Source: JAJKIV01 sp036741775
Lineage (GTDB): Bacteria > Gemmatimonadota > Gemmatimonadetes > Gemmatimonadales > Gemmatimonadaceae
Direction: 5' to 3'
Length of the DNA: 64,000 bases
Assembly (NCBI GenBank): GCA_036741775.1
Contig: DAINRQ010000001.1
Coordinates: forward strand, 109,165 to 173,164
Within the stretch, counting starts at the first letter, position 1, and every line of letters starts with the position of its first letter. Positions 35,664 to 43,985 of this stretch are shown in pieces. The notes under the pieces were generated by a model that was not told the origin of the DNA, made no database searches, and saw only the letters and a program-made list of their open reading frames with translations. The position numbers and the translations under genes were made by a program.

Positions 35664-35939
35664 CGGACGGCATACATCCTTCGCTCGTTGAAGCACCCTG
35701 ACGAGGTTGCGCGACTCCGTGAGGTTTACGGCGCCGGGCTCTTCCTCCTCGCCGCGTACTCGCCGCGTGATCGCCGCGTGAAATACCTGGAGGAACAGAC
35801 GGGACCCATCGACGATTCACACGTGCCTGCCCTGGCCAAGCTCCGCGGGTATCCACCCTACGATGCCTTGCGGCAACGCACAGCCGTGGGGCGCGCGCCG
35901 ATGACGCAGCGTATCCGTGCGCTGTTCGCGGGTCGCTGA
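35664..35939 (+). pseudogene. Remnant of an anti-phage dCTP/dCMP deaminase-like protein
   Basis: The segment encodes RTAYILRSLKHPDEVARL, then REVYGAGLFLLAAYSPRD and RRVKYLEEQ. In full-length AvcD/'anti-phage dCTP deaminase'-type proteins this lies between the N-terminal P-loop kinase-like domain and the C-terminal cytidine-deaminase domain. Here neither flanking domain is present: the sequence before it is unrelated, and the frame ends after about 50 divergent residues (MTQRIRALFAGR, stop at 35939). It is best read as a decayed fragment of a defence gene. The family link is from memory of the conserved block, so confidence is moderate. Confidence 0.55.
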
Positions 35940-35999
35940 GCGCCGGGTCTCGGCCACGCGGCCGCGAGCGTGTTCAGAACGCCCTACGGAGGCCATCGA

Positions 36000-36245
36000 T
36001 CACCGAGAGTACCGACGCGCGTAGTACGCCCGCGCGGCTTCCACATAGCGCTCATCGTCCGTGAACCACTGCTCGTGACCTTGCTGCGCGAGCCACGCAC
36101 GCTCATCCGGGTCTCGAGCAGGACGCGTCATCCCTCGATGATCGAACCGCTGCAGGATCTCGCGGAGCGCCTTGGCCCGCGTCTCCCAGATGCGGCGGAG
36201 CTCGGCGAGGTCGCACGAGTCGAACGGATTGTCGCTGCTCGTCAT
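36000..36245 (-). CDS. Small hypothetical protein partnered with NTase
   Basis: The 81-residue protein (from MTSSDNPFDSCDLAELRRIW to YARRYSR) is charged and helical. ATG 36245 overlaps the stop of the upstream nucleotidyltransferase gene by 4 bases, so the two are probably translated together. No known domain is recognised. Small helical partners next to nucleotidyltransferase-fold proteins occur in some toxin-antitoxin systems, but nothing in this sequence proves that role. Confidence 0.55.
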   Translation of the reverse strand: MTSSDNPFDSCDLAELRRIWETRAKALREILQRFDHRGMTRPARDPDERAWLAQQGHEQWFTDDERYVEAARAYYARRYSR

Positions 36246-36946
36246 TCGAGCGACCCTCCAGGCCGTGGAGCGCGCGACGAGTGCAGTCGCTCGAGGAGGG
36301 AACGCAGTCGTTGCTCCGTAACGTGGCCACCGCTCCTGGCCACGTCGCGTAGGGCATCGAGCGCATCTTCGGCATGCTCGGCGCGCACGCGATCACGCAG
36401 CAGCGTTTCGTCGATCGAGTCGCCGAACAGCGCGAGCAGCGCGATTGCCTGCGCACCGTACGCGGTTGCGCGCCAATGCTTGAACCCGATGATCCGGTCT
36501 GCCAACACGACTTCGCGGCGGACGACGCGGAGTGTCAGCGATCCGACGGTGACCGTGTCGACCGGGTCGGACATCCAGTTTCCCGGGACCTCGACGAACC
36601 AGTCCCCATACACCCAGTGCCGCCCTCGACGTGCGAAGCCAAACGACGTCAGCGCGACGTCGATCTCCTCGCGGGACTTGCCTTCCACCACGAGGTCGAT
36701 GTCGCTCGTGGCGTACCCGCCCGAGGCGTGCACCTCGATAGCCCCTCCGCCCACCAGCGTCGCTTGCATCCCGTGCCGGCGGAGAACCTCCGAGATGATC
36801 GCCGCCGCGACCGTCAGCCGTTCGACGTGCGGCCGATCGTCGGCGAGTGTCTGGTCCAGGAGGCTCCGCAGTTCTGACGATATCACGGAAACGAGGAAGT
36901 CGAGGCGCGGAAGCAAGGTATTCCCGCCCCTGCTCGAAGGATACAC
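36242..36946 (-). CDS. Nucleotidyltransferase-fold protein (DUF6036/MNT-like)
   Basis: The 234-residue protein contains LVGGGAIEVHASGGYATSDIDLVVEG, seen here as LVGGGAIEVH followed by YATSDIDLVV. This is the glycine-rich strand and paired acidic residues (D-I-D) of the nucleotidyltransferase fold. A third acid may come from VEVPG downstream. A following segment (VVLADRIIGFKHWRATAYG) matches the helical part of minimal nucleotidyltransferases. Relatives occur as toxins or antitoxins and as orphan proteins. The true start may be downstream of ATG 36946, because the first ~15 residues are atypical. Confidence 0.65.
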   Translation of the reverse strand: MYPSSRGGNTLLPRLDFLVSVISSELRSLLDQTLADDRPHVERLTVAAAIISEVLRRHGMQATLVGGGAIEVHASGGYATSDIDLVVEGKSREEIDVALTSFGFARRGRHWVYGDWFVEVPGNWMSDPVDTVTVGSLTLRVVRREVVLADRIIGFKHWRATAYGAQAIALLALFGDSIDETLLRDRVRAEHAEDALDALRDVARSGGHVTEQRLRSLLERLHSSRAPRPGGSLE

Positions 36947-36990
36947 CCCAATGGGGTCCGACCGCGCCTCGAGGCGATCGGTTCGTCGCG

Positions 36991-39474
36991 CTACCGCTCC
37001 CCCGCCGGGTGCACGAGCTTCGCGTAAGTCGCGAACTGCCGCTCGAGCCCCGCCATGAGACGCTCGTATTCCGCGTCACCCTGCAGCCCCCGAAGATTGG
37101 GATCGTTCCGGAACAGCGGGTAGTTCGGCATCCCGTTCTCGGCCGTGCGACGCAGCCACTCCACCGCCTCCGCCTTGCGCCCCAGACGCGCATAGGCGCA
37201 CGCGATCGTGAACTGCGCGTGATGAAAGTGCGACAGGCCGCGGCGGCGCGCGATCGCCGCCTCGATACTCGCGAGCGATTCCTTCTCGCGACCCAGCGTA
37301 GCGTAGAGCAGCGCCCGCGACGCGGCGCGATCGCTCGGTTCCCACTGCCCCTCGAACCGCGCCGAGTCGAGCAGCGCGAGCCCATCCGTCGGACGCCCCG
37401 CCGCGTTCAGCACGACGGCCATCTCCCAGACGAAGCCCCCGACGAACGGCATGCTCTCGTAGACCGCCAGCGCGGAATCGAACTTCTGCTCGTACCACAG
37501 GACCCGCGCGACGCGAGGCTGGCTGAATCCGACGCACGTCGTGAGATCGTCGCACCCGTCGCGCGGGTCGAGTGAGAGGCTCGCCTCGAGCTCGCGCCTG
37601 GCCTCCCGCGTGAAGCCGTAGTGGAAGTAGAGCGAACCGAGCGCGTTATGCGCCGTGACGAGACTCGGCTGGAGCGCGAGGGCGCGCCGAACGTCGGCCA
37701 GCGCCTCGCCGAAGTGCCAACCGCGCACGGCATTCCACCTGAGATCGTGGCGCGCCTTCCACGCGATCGCGACGGTGGAGTCGAGCCGCAACGCCGTCCC
37801 GATCGCGCGATCGGCCTGATCGAGTCGTGTCGGATCGGCGTCGAAGAGGAACACCGTCGACACGAGCCCCTCTGCGAGCTGCCCCCATGCCGCGGCGAAC
37901 GTGGAGTCGATGTCGACGGCCCGCGTGAGATCGGCGATGATCGAATCCGTGAACCCGCGGCTGCCGCGGAAGTTGGCGCGGCGACCGCGCCCGCGCGCCC
38001 TGAGGTAGGCGTCGTACGCGTCGGCGTTCGTCGTCGGCGGCCGCGTGAGCGAGCGTGATTCACGCTCCGCGAGCTGAATGCGCAGCGTGCCCGCCACCCT
38101 GGTGGCCACCTCGGATTGGACCCGGAACACGTCGCGGGCGGTGTGGTCCCAGCTCTGACTCCAGCGTTCCTCCTCGGCGGCCGGGTCAATCAGCCTAACG
38201 CGGACGCGGATCACGTCGCCTGCTTTCTGAACCGCTCCGTCGATCAGGGCATCGACGGAGAGGGCGGCACGAATCGCCCGCGTCGCCGGCGCACCGGCAT
38301 ACTGGGCGACGGACGCGCGATCGATGACGCGCAGTCCGCCAAGGTTCGCCAGGGCCGAGGTGACCTCCTCGGTGATGCCGTCCGCCAGGTAGCGGTCGGC
38401 GGTGTCGGGGCCGATGAAACGGAACGGTAGCACGGCGAGCCGGATTGCCCCGCTGTCCGCGTTGGTCATGGTCGCCGGCGGTACGGACGACTGACGTCCG
38501 AGGCGCATCGCGACGAACGCGGCTACGGCCACGAGGAGCACGCCCGCACCGGCAATCATCCGCCAGCGCGTGCGTGCACGGGGAGAGTACTCCGCGACGC
38601 CCGCGCCGGTCACCGCGTCGGTCAGCGCGCGCGCGAACTCCGCCGTCGTCGCGAACCGGTCGGCCGGAACCGGAGCCAGCGCGCGTTGCAGCACCCTGTC
38701 TACACTGTCGGGAATGCCAGGGCGGATGACGCGGATCGACGGCGGCGGCTGCGAGAGCCGCCGGGCGATGACCGCCTGAGCCGAGGGACCGGTGAACGGC
38801 GCCTCGCCGGCGAGCATCTCGTAGCTGACCGACGCGAGCGCGTAGAGATCGCTCCGAGCGTCCAGCTCACGTTCGCCCGTCGATTGCTCCGGACTCATGT
38901 AACCCGGCGTACCGATGGCGAGTCCGGTCGTCGTGATGCGCTCATTCGACTCGCTTAGCGCGCGCGCCACCCCGAAGTCGGCCACCAACGCGTGGCCGGC
39001 GGCGAGCAGAATGTTCTCGGGCTTGATGTCCCGATGCAGGATGCCGCGCGCGTGCGCGTGGCCGAGCGCGTCGGCGATCTCGCTGGTGAGCCGGACCGCC
39101 TCGTCGACGGGAAGCTGCTTCTCCCGCTTCAGGCGATCGCGCAGCGATTCGCCTTCCACGAACGGCATGGTGTACCAGAGGTGGCCGTCCTCACCGCCGG
39201 ACCCCGGCACCCGACCGGAGTCGAGGACGGGGAGGATGTTCGGGTGAACCAGGCGCGCTGCGATCCGGACTTCCCGATCGAAACGCTCGGCGGCCGAGAC
39301 GGTGCCCAGCTCGGAACGAAGGACCTTGAGGGCGACGTCGCGGTCGCGCTGGAGGTCGCGCGCGAGGTAGACGACCGCCATTCCTCCGGCACCGAGCTCG
39401 CGCTCGATGCGGTAGCGCTCGGCGAGCCCGTCGTGAAGGGCGTTGGCGAGACCCGTTGGCCCCACTTCGTGCAT
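36991..39474 (-). CDS. Ser/Thr protein kinase with TolB-like and TPR sensor region
   Basis: The 827-residue protein has a cytoplasmic Hanks-type kinase (about residues 20-290). Its motifs are complete: GAGGMAVVYLARD, VALKVL, HRDIKPENILL, DFGVARA and GTPGYMSPEQ. A membrane segment (MIAGAGVLLVAVAAFVAMRL) follows, then a TolB-N/FlgO-like domain (IRLAVLPFRFIGPDTADRYL, DGITEEVTSALANLGGLRV) and TPR repeats to the C-terminus. ATG 39474 was chosen because the ~166 residues before it are arginine-rich and non-homologous. The kinase could phosphorylate transcriptional or secretion targets in response to an extracytoplasmic signal. Its sensor half is the same type as that of the BTAD regulator at 8663-11065. 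Confidence 0.9.
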   Translation of the reverse strand: MHEVGPTGLANALHDGLAERYRIERELGAGGMAVVYLARDLQRDRDVALKVLRSELGTVSAAERFDREVRIAARLVHPNILPVLDSGRVPGSGGEDGHLWYTMPFVEGESLRDRLKREKQLPVDEAVRLTSEIADALGHAHARGILHRDIKPENILLAAGHALVADFGVARALSESNERITTTGLAIGTPGYMSPEQSTGERELDARSDLYALASVSYEMLAGEAPFTGPSAQAVIARRLSQPPPSIRVIRPGIPDSVDRVLQRALAPVPADRFATTAEFARALTDAVTGAGVAEYSPRARTRWRMIAGAGVLLVAVAAFVAMRLGRQSSVPPATMTNADSGAIRLAVLPFRFIGPDTADRYLADGITEEVTSALANLGGLRVIDRASVAQYAGAPATRAIRAALSVDALIDGAVQKAGDVIRVRVRLIDPAAEEERWSQSWDHTARDVFRVQSEVATRVAGTLRIQLAERESRSLTRPPTTNADAYDAYLRARGRGRRANFRGSRGFTDSIIADLTRAVDIDSTFAAAWGQLAEGLVSTVFLFDADPTRLDQADRAIGTALRLDSTVAIAWKARHDLRWNAVRGWHFGEALADVRRALALQPSLVTAHNALGSLYFHYGFTREARRELEASLSLDPRDGCDDLTTCVGFSQPRVARVLWYEQKFDSALAVYESMPFVGGFVWEMAVVLNAAGRPTDGLALLDSARFEGQWEPSDRAASRALLYATLGREKESLASIEAAIARRRGLSHFHHAQFTIACAYARLGRKAEAVEWLRRTAENGMPNYPLFRNDPNLRGLQGDAEYERLMAGLERQFATYAKLVHPAGER

Positions 39475-39559
39475 GCGAAGACACTCGCACCCGGAGGCGC
39501 CGGCCGCAAGCGACCGGGCTCGTCGCGTACGGTTAGATGAGCGAGACGGGCCGATGTCT

Positions 39560-40423
39560 TCACTCCGTGCTACCCCTGAGCTCCAGCACGAGCGATCGGC
39601 ACCACGGGTACCGCATGGCACGGCCGGCCGCGATCTGCGCTGCGAGTGCGCGGCGCTCGTCCCGCCCGCGTGCGGAGCGGTACACTCGAGCGGCAAGCCG
39701 GAGCGCCGCGACATGATCGGCTTCGTGCGGCGGTCGCGCCATATCCGGATCGCCCCACCGCGCTGGCGGATTCGTGCGCGCCACCTTCTTCTGCGTGTTG
39801 CCCAGATAATCCCAGAGCTGGGGTGGAATCGACACGCCCTTGATCGCGCTCGGTCTGAACGCAACCGGCCACTTCGTTTGTGTGCGCCAGCGCCACGTCT
39901 TCGGATGCGGCCGCTCCTGCTGCGAGATTCCGACGAGCCGAATGCGTCGCCGCATGGCACGCACATCGACACGGGTGCGCTCGGCCTCCGACACGAGCAG
40001 TTCTACGAGTGTGCAAAGCGTGCCGCCTGACGACACGAGATCGACCAGCGCAATCGGCCGCGGACTCGCGGCAAGCCGCGCCGGCTCGAGACCGGCGTCG
40101 GTCAATTGCGCGCGCATGGCGTCGCAGCCCAACGTCGTCGGTGACGTCTCCTCGTAGCGTCCGAACGCCCAGAGTGACACGTTGAGCATCGCGAGTCGAT
40201 CCGTCCACGACGTCCCGGCAAGAGCGCCGGTGAGATAGTCGTACAGACTTTCCGGCGACCGCCCGATGAACACGAGTCGGGAGTCACCGGCCATGGCGAT
40301 CACCCGCGCGCAACAGCGCCGGAGATCATCGAGGAACTCCGGGTAGCTCTCGGCAGGCTCGCCGTCAACGAGCCTGCCGAGTTGCTCTCGCCGCGTGATG
40401 TTCCAGCGGAAGACCGTGGCCAT
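39560..40423 (-). CDS. Phosphoribosyltransferase-like protein in TROVE operon
   Basis: The 287-residue protein contains RLVFIGRSPESLYDYLTGAL near residue 50 and ALVDLVSSGGTLCTLVELL near residue 145. The latter resembles the PRPP-binding loop of type I phosphoribosyltransferases (hydrophobic strand, acidic residue, then a Ser/Gly-Gly-Thr turn), but with a single acidic residue instead of two. ATG 40423 has GGAGGA 8 bases upstream. An earlier in-frame ATG (40441) includes the Shine-Dalgarno and is rejected. It is 2 bases after the 107-residue gene and downstream of the TROVE gene, so it may share a transcript with an RNA-binding system. The fold assignment is tentative. Confidence 0.6.
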   Translation of the reverse strand: MATVFRWNITRREQLGRLVDGEPAESYPEFLDDLRRCCARVIAMAGDSRLVFIGRSPESLYDYLTGALAGTSWTDRLAMLNVSLWAFGRYEETSPTTLGCDAMRAQLTDAGLEPARLAASPRPIALVDLVSSGGTLCTLVELLVSEAERTRVDVRAMRRRIRLVGISQQERPHPKTWRWRTQTKWPVAFRPSAIKGVSIPPQLWDYLGNTQKKVARTNPPARWGDPDMARPPHEADHVAALRLAARVYRSARGRDERRALAAQIAAGRAMRYPWCRSLVLELRGSTE

Positions 40424-40425
40424 GG

Positions 40426-40749
40426 TCAGTCCTCCTCCCACGGCCGACGGTCCGCCTTCTCTTCACGCTGGCGCTCGCGGTCGAATGCGCGCCGAAACGC
40501 CCGCTGCTCCGCGGTGCTCTCGAACACGCACTCGATGCTCTTCGCGCGCAGACGGCGCGATCCGCCCGTGAGGTCCTGAAAGACGATCCAACGCGGACGC
40601 CAGAGGCGCTCGAGCGCACGCTCGATGGCGCGTGCCGTGTCGCGCGAGACGATCCAGTAGGCCGAGTCGGTCTCGACGACCCAGTAATCTCCCTCCGGCA
40701 TCAGCGGCTCCTCATCATCCTCGTTGAGGTACAGCTTCAGCCTGTTCAT
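40426..40749 (-). CDS. Small acidic hypothetical protein in TROVE operon
   Basis: The 107-residue protein (MNRLKLYLNEDDEEPLM start, YWVVETDSAYWIVSRDTARA, ending in a strongly charged ADRRPWEED) has no recognised domain. It lies between the candidate Y RNA hairpin and the phosphoribosyltransferase-like gene on the same strand. The following start is only 2 bases from its stop. The central β-rich segment and C-terminal charged helix would suit a small binding protein, but the function is unknown. Confidence 0.6.
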   Translation of the reverse strand: MNRLKLYLNEDDEEPLMPEGDYWVVETDSAYWIVSRDTARAIERALERLWRPRWIVFQDLTGGSRRLRAKSIECVFESTAEQRAFRRAFDRERQREEKADRRPWEED

Positions 40750-40785
40750 CTTGGGTGACAGTTGTTCGTTAGGTGTGACAACAAG

Positions 40786-40897
40786 GCTGGTGGTTGTTAG
40801 CTGGAACTGGTTGCTGCAGGGTGAACTGCCTTCAGGGACGGTGGCGTCCCGAGCGGCCTTTACCCGCAGCGACCAGTTCCAGCAAACAGCGACCAGC
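40786..40897 (-). ncRNA. Long imperfect stem-loop, candidate Y RNA
   Basis: A 36-bp stem is formed by 40786-40822 and 40862-40897. It is made of GCTGGT/ACCAGC, a G/G mismatch, GTTGTT/AACAGC with one wobble, an A/A mismatch, a perfect 12-bp GCTGGAACTGGT/ACCAGTTCCAGC, six further pairs with one wobble, a bulged A at 40818, and GGGT/ACCC. The 39-nt loop has its own hairpin, GGGACG-gtgg-CGTCCC (40835-40850). The element begins 10 bases after the TROVE stop. Its size (112 nt), long stem with bulges and position fit a Y RNA bound by Ro60/Rsr. Strand and transcription are unproven; a DNA-level palindromic repeat is the alternative. Confidence 0.5.
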
Positions 40898-40906
40898 GTA
40901 GTTCAG

Positions 40907-42568
40907 TTACGTGATGAAGTCGGCGAGCACTGTAGGGGTCGCTGTGTCGAAGCCGGCAATGTCGAGCATCCCGCCATCATCCGGGTCCGCGATGCTGAAC
41001 CCGTTCGACGCCATCGCGACCACCACCAGCCTGGCCGCGATGCCCATCCGCTCCCGGTACACGCGGAGCGCCTGCGCGGGATGAATGTTCCCCGCCCACG
41101 TCTCGTTGTCGGTGAACACCACGAACGCGTCCACCGGCCAGCGATGCTTCGTCGCCTCGACCATCGGCAACGCGCAGTCGGTTCCCCCGAACGGCAGGGT
41201 CCCGATCGCGCGCACCACGTCATCGAGACGCTGGCGCGGCGAGATCGCGAGCGGCGAGAGCCCGGCGTTGTACTTTGTGCCGAGCGTCTTGGTCCACTGC
41301 GACGGGTAGTCGCCCGCCGTGAACGCCACGAAGCGGTGCTGCGGCTCCGTCGCGGCCGTCACGAGCGCCATCGCCGCCGACGCCTCTCGGCAGCTCAGGT
41401 AGTCCATGCCGAAGACCGACGCTCCCATCGAACCGGAGACGTCCAGCGCCAGCATGATCCGCTTGCCCGTCGTGGGCGCGTTCTCGAACGAGAGGTAGAA
41501 CGCCGTGTCGAGCGCATCGACCACCTGCGCCACGGACGCCCACTTCCCGCTCCCCTTCATGCCTCGTCCCTGCGCGTACGTCTTGAGCGCGGCGAGCACC
41601 GCAACCGGGTGCACACGCGCTCCGCGCAGAGCCTCATGGTCGGTCAGACGGTCCGCGACCTTTCGCGTCGCATTGCTTCGCGGCGTGATCAGCCCGACCT
41701 TCGTCATGACCCCGAGGTTACGGATCATCGCCGTGAGCGGCATGCGCTCGAGCAGCGCGTCCCACACGACGGCGTGGGTGAGCAGTTCGGTCGGCACCAT
41801 CTCACGCGTGAGCTTCATGCGCGAGATGACCTTGGCCGCCTCGTCAGGCGTGAGGTGCGCCAGCGACTTGATCGACTCGATCAAGCCGACGATGTCGAGC
41901 GTGTCGACACCTTCGAGCTCCAGTACCCCCTCCCAACCGTTGGTGGCGTAACGGAAGAGCACATCGTGCCCGACCGTTGGCGCCTTCGGGTGCGAGAGGC
42001 GCAGCGCGTCACGGTGCGTCCACCCGTCACGCGCCTGGTACTTGAGCATCTGGTACGCGATGGCCGGCGCCGGCTTCGCTGTGTACCAGCGTCCGACGGC
42101 GCGACGCACCCCGCGTCCCCACCCGCGGAAGGCGCGGATGTACTGGAGGAAATGGAACAGGTGCGTCCCGGTGCGTGCGACCTCGGGCAGCGCCTCGAGC
42201 GCCATCGTACGCGTGGCGTCGTTGCCGAGCCCCGCGCACATCGCGAGCGCGAAGAGCGCCGGATCGTTGCTCGGCGCGCGACCGGCGGCGCTGATCTCGA
42301 CGATGCGCCGCACGGCACGCGGTCCGTCCTCGGTGATGCAGTCACGCGCGTTCGTCGCGTTCTCGACCGTGAGGGTGCGCTCGCGGATGTAATACGTTCC
42401 GCGCTCGCTCCCGAAGATCAGGAACCGGTCGAAGCGTGCCCACTTGTCCACCGGCCAGGCGAACCCGCCGGCGGAGTTCGGGACCTGCGAGGTCCCAGGG
42501 ATGGCCTCGGCCTGCGGCGTCGCGAGACGCGTCAGGCGAGTTGCGAAGTGCTTCGTGAAATCCAACAT
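40907..42568 (-). CDS. rsr: TROVE-domain Ro60/Rsr RNA-binding protein
   Basis: The 553-residue protein has a full TROVE domain (about residues 20-340; FDRFLIFGSERGTYYIRERT, PALFALAMCAGLGND, FLQYIRAFRGWGRGVRRAV, GWTHRDALRLSHP) and a C-terminal von Willebrand A-like domain with MIDAS motif LALDVSGSMG, a threonine in FGGTD and VVFTDNETW. Bacterial Ro60 orthologues bind Y RNAs and misfolded RNAs, and in Deinococcus couple them to polynucleotide phosphorylase. The length is normal for the family. The protein N-terminus MLDFTKHFATRLTRL supports ATG 42568. A long stem-loop 10 bases downstream is a candidate RNA partner. Confidence 0.92.
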   Translation of the reverse strand: MLDFTKHFATRLTRLATPQAEAIPGTSQVPNSAGGFAWPVDKWARFDRFLIFGSERGTYYIRERTLTVENATNARDCITEDGPRAVRRIVEISAAGRAPSNDPALFALAMCAGLGNDATRTMALEALPEVARTGTHLFHFLQYIRAFRGWGRGVRRAVGRWYTAKPAPAIAYQMLKYQARDGWTHRDALRLSHPKAPTVGHDVLFRYATNGWEGVLELEGVDTLDIVGLIESIKSLAHLTPDEAAKVISRMKLTREMVPTELLTHAVVWDALLERMPLTAMIRNLGVMTKVGLITPRSNATRKVADRLTDHEALRGARVHPVAVLAALKTYAQGRGMKGSGKWASVAQVVDALDTAFYLSFENAPTTGKRIMLALDVSGSMGASVFGMDYLSCREASAAMALVTAATEPQHRFVAFTAGDYPSQWTKTLGTKYNAGLSPLAISPRQRLDDVVRAIGTLPFGGTDCALPMVEATKHRWPVDAFVVFTDNETWAGNIHPAQALRVYRERMGIAARLVVVAMASNGFSIADPDDGGMLDIAGFDTATPTVLADFIT

Positions 42569-42602
42569 GTCTCGCCTCCTGTGGTCGAGATCTAGTGAAA
42601 TT

Positions 42603-42635
42603 GGATGCGTAAGGGGTCAGAGTCCTAACGCATCC
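42603..42635. repeat. Short hairpin with REP-like core upstream of rsr
   Basis: GGATGCGT (42603-42610) pairs perfectly with ACGCATCC (42628-42635). The loop contains GGGGTCAGAGTCC (42613-42625). The same core is found inverted at 44796-44814 (GAAATTCGACTCTGACCCC), and resembles the REP sequences that accompany RAYT transposases in many bacteria. It lies in the 5' leader of the rsr gene and could also be a regulatory hairpin. Confidence 0.5.
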
Positions 42636-42809
42636 TTCCCTTGCCGCCGCGTTCCAATGGTTGGCCCGGAATCCGGCCGCCCCGACGGACAACCAGAATG
42701 AGCGGCGAACGGCTGAAGGGATGAGGGGATGAGGGGTCGAGACGATTGACGTTCGACTATCCTCTGCCGATGTCCGGTTTCTCCAAGACGCGGGGCACCG
42801 GAGCGACGA

Positions 42810-43973
42810 ATGTCAGGAATGACTCGACATACTTCCTCGTTCGTCGGCACCGCGTGCATGCGGGCGTTGTCGGCCGCCGTGGTCGCGGCCACGTTCGTTA
42901 CCGCAACTCCGCGTGTGTACCACGCGCAAGGGTCCCCGGACCGTGTGGTTGCCCGGGACTCCAGCGCGCGCATGGAGCGCATCGCCGACGGGGTGTACGC
43001 GATCATCCACGACGCGGCAACCGAGAACTGGCCACACGGCAACACCGGCGTGATCGTCGGCACCGATGGCGTTCTCGTCATCGACTCGAACTACCTGCCG
43101 GTCCGGGCGACGCAGGACATCGCGCTCATTCGTCGCGTGACTCAGTTGCCTGTGCGGTATCTCGTGAACACGCACTGGCATGGGGACCACATGCACGGGA
43201 ACGGCGCGTACCGTGACGCGTTCCCCGGCATCGCGATCATCGGCCCGCAGGCGAGCGCGTACTTCATCGCGATGAATCAGGAGAAGCTGCCGAAGGGCGC
43301 CCTTGCACCGAACTCATTCAATCGGACGACGCTCGCGAGACTCGAGGCGACGCTGGCCAGCGGCAAGGATTCGACCGGTCGCGCCCTCACGGCTGACGAG
43401 CGCGCGCGCCTCACGCGCAACGTCGTAAGGCGGCGAGTAGAGCTGGAGGAGCTCGCGAAAGTGAAGGTCGTGCCGCCGAACGTTCAGTTCGAGCGCGAGC
43501 TCACAGTCGACCTCGGCAACCGCCGGGTGGAGGTTCGCGACCGCGGGCCGGCGAACAGCCCGAATGACGTGACGATCTATCTCCCGGCTGAGCGCGTGCT
43601 CTTCACGGGCGACATCCTCGTGCACCCGCTGCCGTACGCCTTCGGCGTCTGGCCGCTGCCGTGGATCGACGTCCTCCGCGAGCTCGAGGCTCTGCCCGTC
43701 TCGGCGCTCGTGCCTGGACACGGGCCGGTCATGGCGGATCACGGCTACACGCGGCTCGTGCGCGAGACGCTCGACGCGATGCGGAGCCGGGTGGATTCTC
43801 TCTTCCGGCAAGGGCTGAATATGGCGCAGGCCCCACCAGTGGTGGACATGCGCGATTTCCGAACACGGTTCGTGACCTCGGACGGCACGTCGATCTCGGA
43901 AGCGACGTGGACCGCGTGGACGCGGAATCTCGCGGAGCAGATGGTGCAGTGCGTGCACGGCTACCGCTGCTAG
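42810..43973 (+). CDS. Exported metallo-beta-lactamase-fold hydrolase
   Basis: The 387-residue protein has an N-terminal signal segment (RALSAAVVAATFVTATP) and the metallo-beta-lactamase metal motif NTHWHGDHMHGNGAY (HxHxDH). Further metal ligands appear in LFTGDILVHPLP and LVPGHGPVM. The insertion between the first and second metal motifs is long (ELEELAKVKVVPPNV region), as in periplasmic family members that are not true beta-lactamases. Start ATG 42810 is preceded by GGAGCGACGA; a second ATG at 42819 is possible. The substrate is unknown. It is followed directly by a 9-bp repeat array. Confidence 0.85.
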   Translation: MSGMTRHTSSFVGTACMRALSAAVVAATFVTATPRVYHAQGSPDRVVARDSSARMERIADGVYAIIHDAATENWPHGNTGVIVGTDGVLVIDSNYLPVRATQDIALIRRVTQLPVRYLVNTHWHGDHMHGNGAYRDAFPGIAIIGPQASAYFIAMNQEKLPKGALAPNSFNRTTLARLEATLASGKDSTGRALTADERARLTRNVVRRRVELEELAKVKVVPPNVQFERELTVDLGNRRVEVRDRGPANSPNDVTIYLPAERVLFTGDILVHPLPYAFGVWPLPWIDVLRELEALPVSALVPGHGPVMADHGYTRLVRETLDAMRSRVDSLFRQGLNMAQAPPVVDMRDFRTRFVTSDGTSISEATWTAWTRNLAEQMVQCVHGYRC

Positions 43974-43985
43974 AGCGGCCCGAGC

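Noticed and set aside
40724..42595. A 623-codon plus-strand frame opposite rsr
   Set aside because: The translation is Arg/His-rich without domains, while the minus strand encodes a complete TROVE protein. It is a high-GC shadow.
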